DNA of 64,000 nucleotides from Clostridiales bacterium. GTDB lineage: Bacteria; Bacillota; Clostridia; Christensenellales; Aristaeellaceae. The stretch lies in assembly GCA_024695415.1 (NCBI GenBank), contig JAILIE010000065.1:62001-126000 (forward strand), given 5' to 3'. Below are positions 61,206 to 64,000 of this stretch, piece after piece; the stretch's first letter is position 1; every line of letters starts with the position of its first letter. Under the pieces are notes generated by a model. That model was not told the origin of the DNA, did no database searches, and saw only the letters and a program-made list of their open reading frames with translations. Both the position numbers and the translations under genes were made by a program.

Positions 61206-62828
61206 TTATTCCGAATAATTGTCCGGCAGGTCGTTTTCGAACAGGACGGTGTCCCCGGGTTTGACCACCGAACGCATATACGCCGCCGCGTCGTCCAGCG
61301 TATCGGCGACATGGATGTTTTCCTCCGGGAATCCGCCGGCGGCGAGGCCTTCCCGGATGGCGGCGCTGCGTTTCTTCCCGACCAGGACGGCGATATCGCA
61401 GCAGCCGCACATCATTTCGCCGAAGCGCCGGTTCATTTCCTGTTCCGCGGCGCCGAGTTCCACCATGCCGGGCGTAATGACAATCCTCGTGGGAGAGAAG
61501 CTTTTCAGAACCTGGAAAGCCTGTTCCGCGCCGCGGATATTACTGTTGAATGCGTCGTCGATAATGGTAATGCCGCCGGGGTTTTCAATCAGCTCGAGCC
61601 GGTGCTCCACCGGTTTGATCTTCGCGATACCACGGGCGATCTGCTCCGGCGTCAGCCCGAGCTCAAGCGCCACGGACGCGCAGAGCAGGATATTCCGGAT
61701 GTTCAGTTCGCCCAGCATCCGCGTGGAGCAGGGCGTTTTCCCGGAGCGCGTGCAGAGCAGGAAACGGCTTCCCTCCGGGGTCACGGCAATGTCCTCAGCC
61801 CAGACGTCATCCCGTCCGGAATCCAGTCCGGCGATCGACTTCGGCTTGCCGGTCTTTTCGTACAGGTCCCGGCAGATACCCCCGTCATCCGCGAAGAAAC
61901 AGTGACCTTCAGCCGGGATGGCATCCATCAGCTCATATTTGGTTTTCGCCACGCGCTCCACCGTCCGGAACGTATCCAGGTGCTGAGGGCCGACAGAGGT
62001 CAGCACGCCGTACACCGGATGGACCAGGCGGCACATTTCCTTAATATCGCCGACATGGCGCGCGCCCATCTCCGCGACGAAAACACGGTGGCCGGGCTCC
62101 AGGGAGGAGCGGATCACCTTGGTCACTCCCATGGGCGTGTTGTAGCTGGAGGGAGTGACCAGAGTATGGTATTTTTCCTCCAGGATGGTTCCGAGGATAA
62201 ACTTGACGCTGGTTTTTCCCCAGCTGCCGGTGATGCCGATCCGGATCAGGTCCTTCCGGCTGTCAAGAATCCGGCGGGCGTCGCGGAAATACATCTCGCT
62301 GATCAGTTTTTCAACGGGCCACGCGATAAGGCCGGTCAGGGCGATCCACAGCGGGAGGAACAGCGGGAACAGGAAAAGCATGTACCCGGCGGGATTCACG
62401 CCCGCCTCCCTTTCCGCGGAAGCGGCATTGAAGCCGATGGAACGGAACAGAACCAGGATCAGGAAAAAGCATATCAGGGAAACCGCGTACAGGCGTTTGA
62501 CCCGGGGGGTGTAGCGAAGCGGTTTCTTCGCGTTCCGCTCTGACAGGAAGCGGCCGGTCAGGGCGCCCGCGGCGATGACGATGAAGGAAACCAGCACCTG
62601 GGAAAGGACTTCCATCTCCTCCGGGATCAGCAGGGCCAGCAGCGCGGCGGAAACAGTCCACACCGCGAACATCATAAGACCGGGAAGGACCGCTTTGAGC
62701 AGGTTGCGCCGGAGCGTCCGGAAATAGCCCGGATGCTGATAGCTTTCCAGCTGGAAATAATGAATCAGCCTTTTGGCGGCAAGCAGGCAGCCGAGTGCCA
62801 GCGCCGCCATGACCAGCCAGGGAAACAT
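61206..62828 (-). CDS. murF: MurF-type Mur ligase with N-terminal membrane domain
   Basis: A 540-residue protein. The first about 175 residues hold about five hydrophobic segments (near 1-18, 45-68, 76-95, 112-130, 148-172). From about 190 a Mur ligase begins, with the ATP motif GITGSWGKTSVK at about 198-209, ELGARHVGDI-like and HRLELI... signatures of MurF. It adds D-Ala-D-Ala to UDP-MurNAc-tripeptide; standard MurF is cytosolic, so here it is predicted to be membrane-anchored. It is adjacent to ddl, which supplies its substrate. Confidence 0.88.
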   Translation of the reverse strand: MFPWLVMAALALGCLLAAKRLIHYFQLESYQHPGYFRTLRRNLLKAVLPGLMMFAVWTVSAALLALLIPEEMEVLSQVLVSFIVIAAGALTGRFLSERNAKKPLRYTPRVKRLYAVSLICFFLILVLFRSIGFNAASAEREAGVNPAGYMLFLFPLFLPLWIALTGLIAWPVEKLISEMYFRDARRILDSRKDLIRIGITGSWGKTSVKFILGTILEEKYHTLVTPSSYNTPMGVTKVIRSSLEPGHRVFVAEMGARHVGDIKEMCRLVHPVYGVLTSVGPQHLDTFRTVERVAKTKYELMDAIPAEGHCFFADDGGICRDLYEKTGKPKSIAGLDSGRDDVWAEDIAVTPEGSRFLLCTRSGKTPCSTRMLGELNIRNILLCASVALELGLTPEQIARGIAKIKPVEHRLELIENPGGITIIDDAFNSNIRGAEQAFQVLKSFSPTRIVITPGMVELGAAEQEMNRRFGEMMCGCCDIAVLVGKKRSAAIREGLAAGGFPEENIHVADTLDDAAAYMRSVVKPGDTVLFENDLPDNYSE

Positions 62829-62831
62829 GGC

Positions 62832-63611
62832 TCAAGCCTCCTTCAGAAAACCGGATACGATCAGGTTGAAACGGGAAAGCTGCTCCAGGTAAGCGAAATG
62901 CGTTCCGCCCTCAAAAAGAACCAGTCCGCAGTCCGGAATCCGTTTTTCCATCTCCTTCGCCATCCAGAGCGGTGTCTCGGTATCCCCGTCCCCCCAGATC
63001 AGGAGCGTGCTCTGCTGAATATGTTCATAGCAGTCCGTCAGGTCCTGGCTGATTACCTTGACAAAGGTCTTCCGCATTTCCGGATCCAGCGCGTTGTAAT
63101 CCCGGCTGCCGTATTTCCGCCGGAGGCGTTCCTCCATGGAATCGGCCGCGGAACGCAGGAAAGGGATCTTCCGGAGGGATTCGGCGCGGCTTTTCAGCTT
63201 CTTATACGTTTCCTGGCGCTTTTTCGCTTCTTCGGACGGACGGGGGCGTATGCCCGCGGCGCCGGTGAAAACGATCCGGCGGAACGCGTCGGGATGGCCG
63301 GACGCGATCCAGGCGGCCACGCGGCAGCCGAAGCTGTGGGCGATGACGGAGCAGGGCGTGAACGAGGTTTCCCGCAGAAGGGCCAGGACGGTGTCCGCGT
63401 ATTCGGGAACCCCCCAGGGTTCCGGCGGCCGGCCGCTTTCCCCGTGTCCGGGAAAATCCAGGATCAGGACGCGGTGGTCCTTTATCAGCGCGTCCGCCAC
63501 CGGCTTCATCAGGGAAATATCGCATCCCCAGCCGTGCAGGAGAAGGACGTTGCTTCCTCCCTCCCCGTACATCTCGTAATGGACGGCGGTTCCGTTAATC
63601 GTTGTAAACAT
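62832..63611 (-). CDS. Alpha/beta-hydrolase
   Basis: A 259-residue hydrolase. VLLLHGWGCDISLMKPVADAL (oxyanion region), VIAHSFGCRVAAWIAS with nucleophile Ser in HSFGC, and a C-terminal catalytic His in GGTHFAYLE, Asp in WGDGDTETP. The insert after GAAGI is a Lys/Arg-rich helical lid. Substrate unknown. ATG 63611 has GGAG four bases away; ATG at 63632 overlaps the upstream gene. The stop is three bases before murF. Confidence 0.87.
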   Translation of the reverse strand: MFTTINGTAVHYEMYGEGGSNVLLLHGWGCDISLMKPVADALIKDHRVLILDFPGHGESGRPPEPWGVPEYADTVLALLRETSFTPCSVIAHSFGCRVAAWIASGHPDAFRRIVFTGAAGIRPRPSEEAKKRQETYKKLKSRAESLRKIPFLRSAADSMEERLRRKYGSRDYNALDPEMRKTFVKVISQDLTDCYEHIQQSTLLIWGDGDTETPLWMAKEMEKRIPDCGLVLFEGGTHFAYLEQLSRFNLIVSGFLKEA

Positions 63612-63612
63612 C

Positions 63613-64000
63613 TTACTCCTGTTCAGAAACAACTTGCCAGATATACCGGCATTTGGTATGGTTCAGGTCATATTTTTGCTGCAGGTCCTCCGGCACCTCG
63701 ACGATTCCCTCCGGGATGCAGCCCAGGTGTTCACAGGTGATCCGGCTGGGGGTGTTGTCCGGGTCGCAGGTAATAACCACGGATGTCTTTCCGGACAGGA
63801 AGACCGTCTGCCGCAGGAGCGAACAGGCCCTGCGGGCAAAATGGTTCCCTCTCCACGGCGGGTTGATATGATAGCCGATGTGCCCGAAATAGTACATGCA
63901 GCGGCTTTCACCGTCCCGGTAGCTGATCTGGCCGATCTCCCGCCGGGAACGGTGCAGGGTGATCCGCCAGACCCGCTCGTTTCCGAATTCCAGATCCGGA
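63613..64000 (-). CDS. GNAT-family N-acetyltransferase, 5' end outside window
   Basis: The frame is open to the window edge on the minus strand. It reads RVWRITLHRSRREIGQISYRDGESRCMYYFGHIGYHINPPWRGNHFARRAC with the acetyl-CoA loop region WRGNHFARRA, then the SGKTSVVITCDPDNTPSRITCEHLGC beta-hairpin and a C-terminal tail, matching a GNAT acetyltransferase of the RimJ-like group. The N-terminal part is missing. It is the first visible gene of the GNAT-hydrolase-murF-ddl-dxs-tlyA unit. Confidence 0.8.
   Translation of the reverse strand, partial: PDLEFGNERVWRITLHRSRREIGQISYRDGESRCMYYFGHIGYHINPPWRGNHFARRACSLLRQTVFLSGKTSVVITCDPDNTPSRITCEHLGCIPEGIVEVPEDLQQKYDLNHTKCRYIWQVVSEQE

Noticed and set aside
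1-64000. CRISPR arrays, IS elements, prophage or integrative elements
   Set aside because: I see no spaced direct repeats, transposase, integrase or phage genes, and no att-like repeats at the three tRNAs.

Overview
The window is about 64 kb of GC-rich chromosome from a member of the Bacillota, most likely class Clostridia. The indicators are SigH, RicT (YaaT) beside HolB and DarA, Asp23 beside FakA, mini-RNase III beside RlmB, a tyrosine T-box leader, GlgC/GlgD glycogen enzymes, PPDK, and the dxs-tlyA-nadK-argR-recN cluster. A secreted GH5 glycosidase next to glycogen synthesis would suit a gut or rumen plant-fibre degrader, but that is inference. Almost everything is chromosomal core. I see no prophage, IS element, CRISPR array or integrative element.

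Layout: 1-1.6 kb, end of a SLOG-domain gene running into hemW. 1.6-5.7 kb (minus), asp23-fakA-recG. 5.8-9.2 kb (plus), tyrosine T-box, aminotransferase, tyrS, YigZ. 9.2-12.7 kb (minus), trmN6, flavoprotein, TetR regulator, deoD. 12.7-16.6 kb (minus), glgC-glgD-glgA. 16.8-17.8 kb (plus), ECF sigma factor and a small membrane partner. 17.8-20.7 kb (minus), mrnC-thyX-rlmB-sigH. 20.8-23.9 kb (minus), tRNA-Lys, ferredoxin, darA-holB-ricT. 24-28.7 kb, a THUMP methyltransferase, a YkuD-CapA fusion, tRNA-Leu, tmRNA and smpB. 28.8-31 kb, proA, a pseudouridine synthase, tRNA-Ser. 31-32.3 kb, GH5 lipoprotein. 32.4-40.2 kb (plus), trkA-trkH, a lipid flippase, mazG, HU, rqcP, ispDF. 40.1-48.4 kb (minus), upp, a QueG-like protein, a GH127-like protein, dusB and three exported proteins of unknown function. 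48.6-51.3 kb (plus), lgt, serine hydrolase, recX. 51.4-64 kb (minus), ppdK, then GNAT, hydrolase, murF, ddl, dxs, tlyA, nadK, argR, recN.

Functionally the genes cover translation quality control (tmRNA/SmpB, RqcP), RNA modification (DusB, QueG-like, RlmB, TlyA, TrmN6, pseudouridine synthase), isoprenoid precursor synthesis (Dxs, IspDF), cell-wall assembly (MurF, Ddl, flippase, L,D-transpeptidase), potassium transport with a c-di-AMP receptor, and carbon storage.

I did not find an obvious new multi-gene system. The best leads are a coupled cluster of three unrecognised exported proteins (A, B and C, 40.1-44.1 kb) next to a GH127-like protein that appears to lack its catalytic residues, an ECF sigma factor paired with an acidic-tailed membrane protein, the YkuD-CapA fusion, and a perfect 28-bp palindrome inside that fusion gene. 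Convergent genes are packed unusually tightly, with overlaps and no terminators at five of six junctions.
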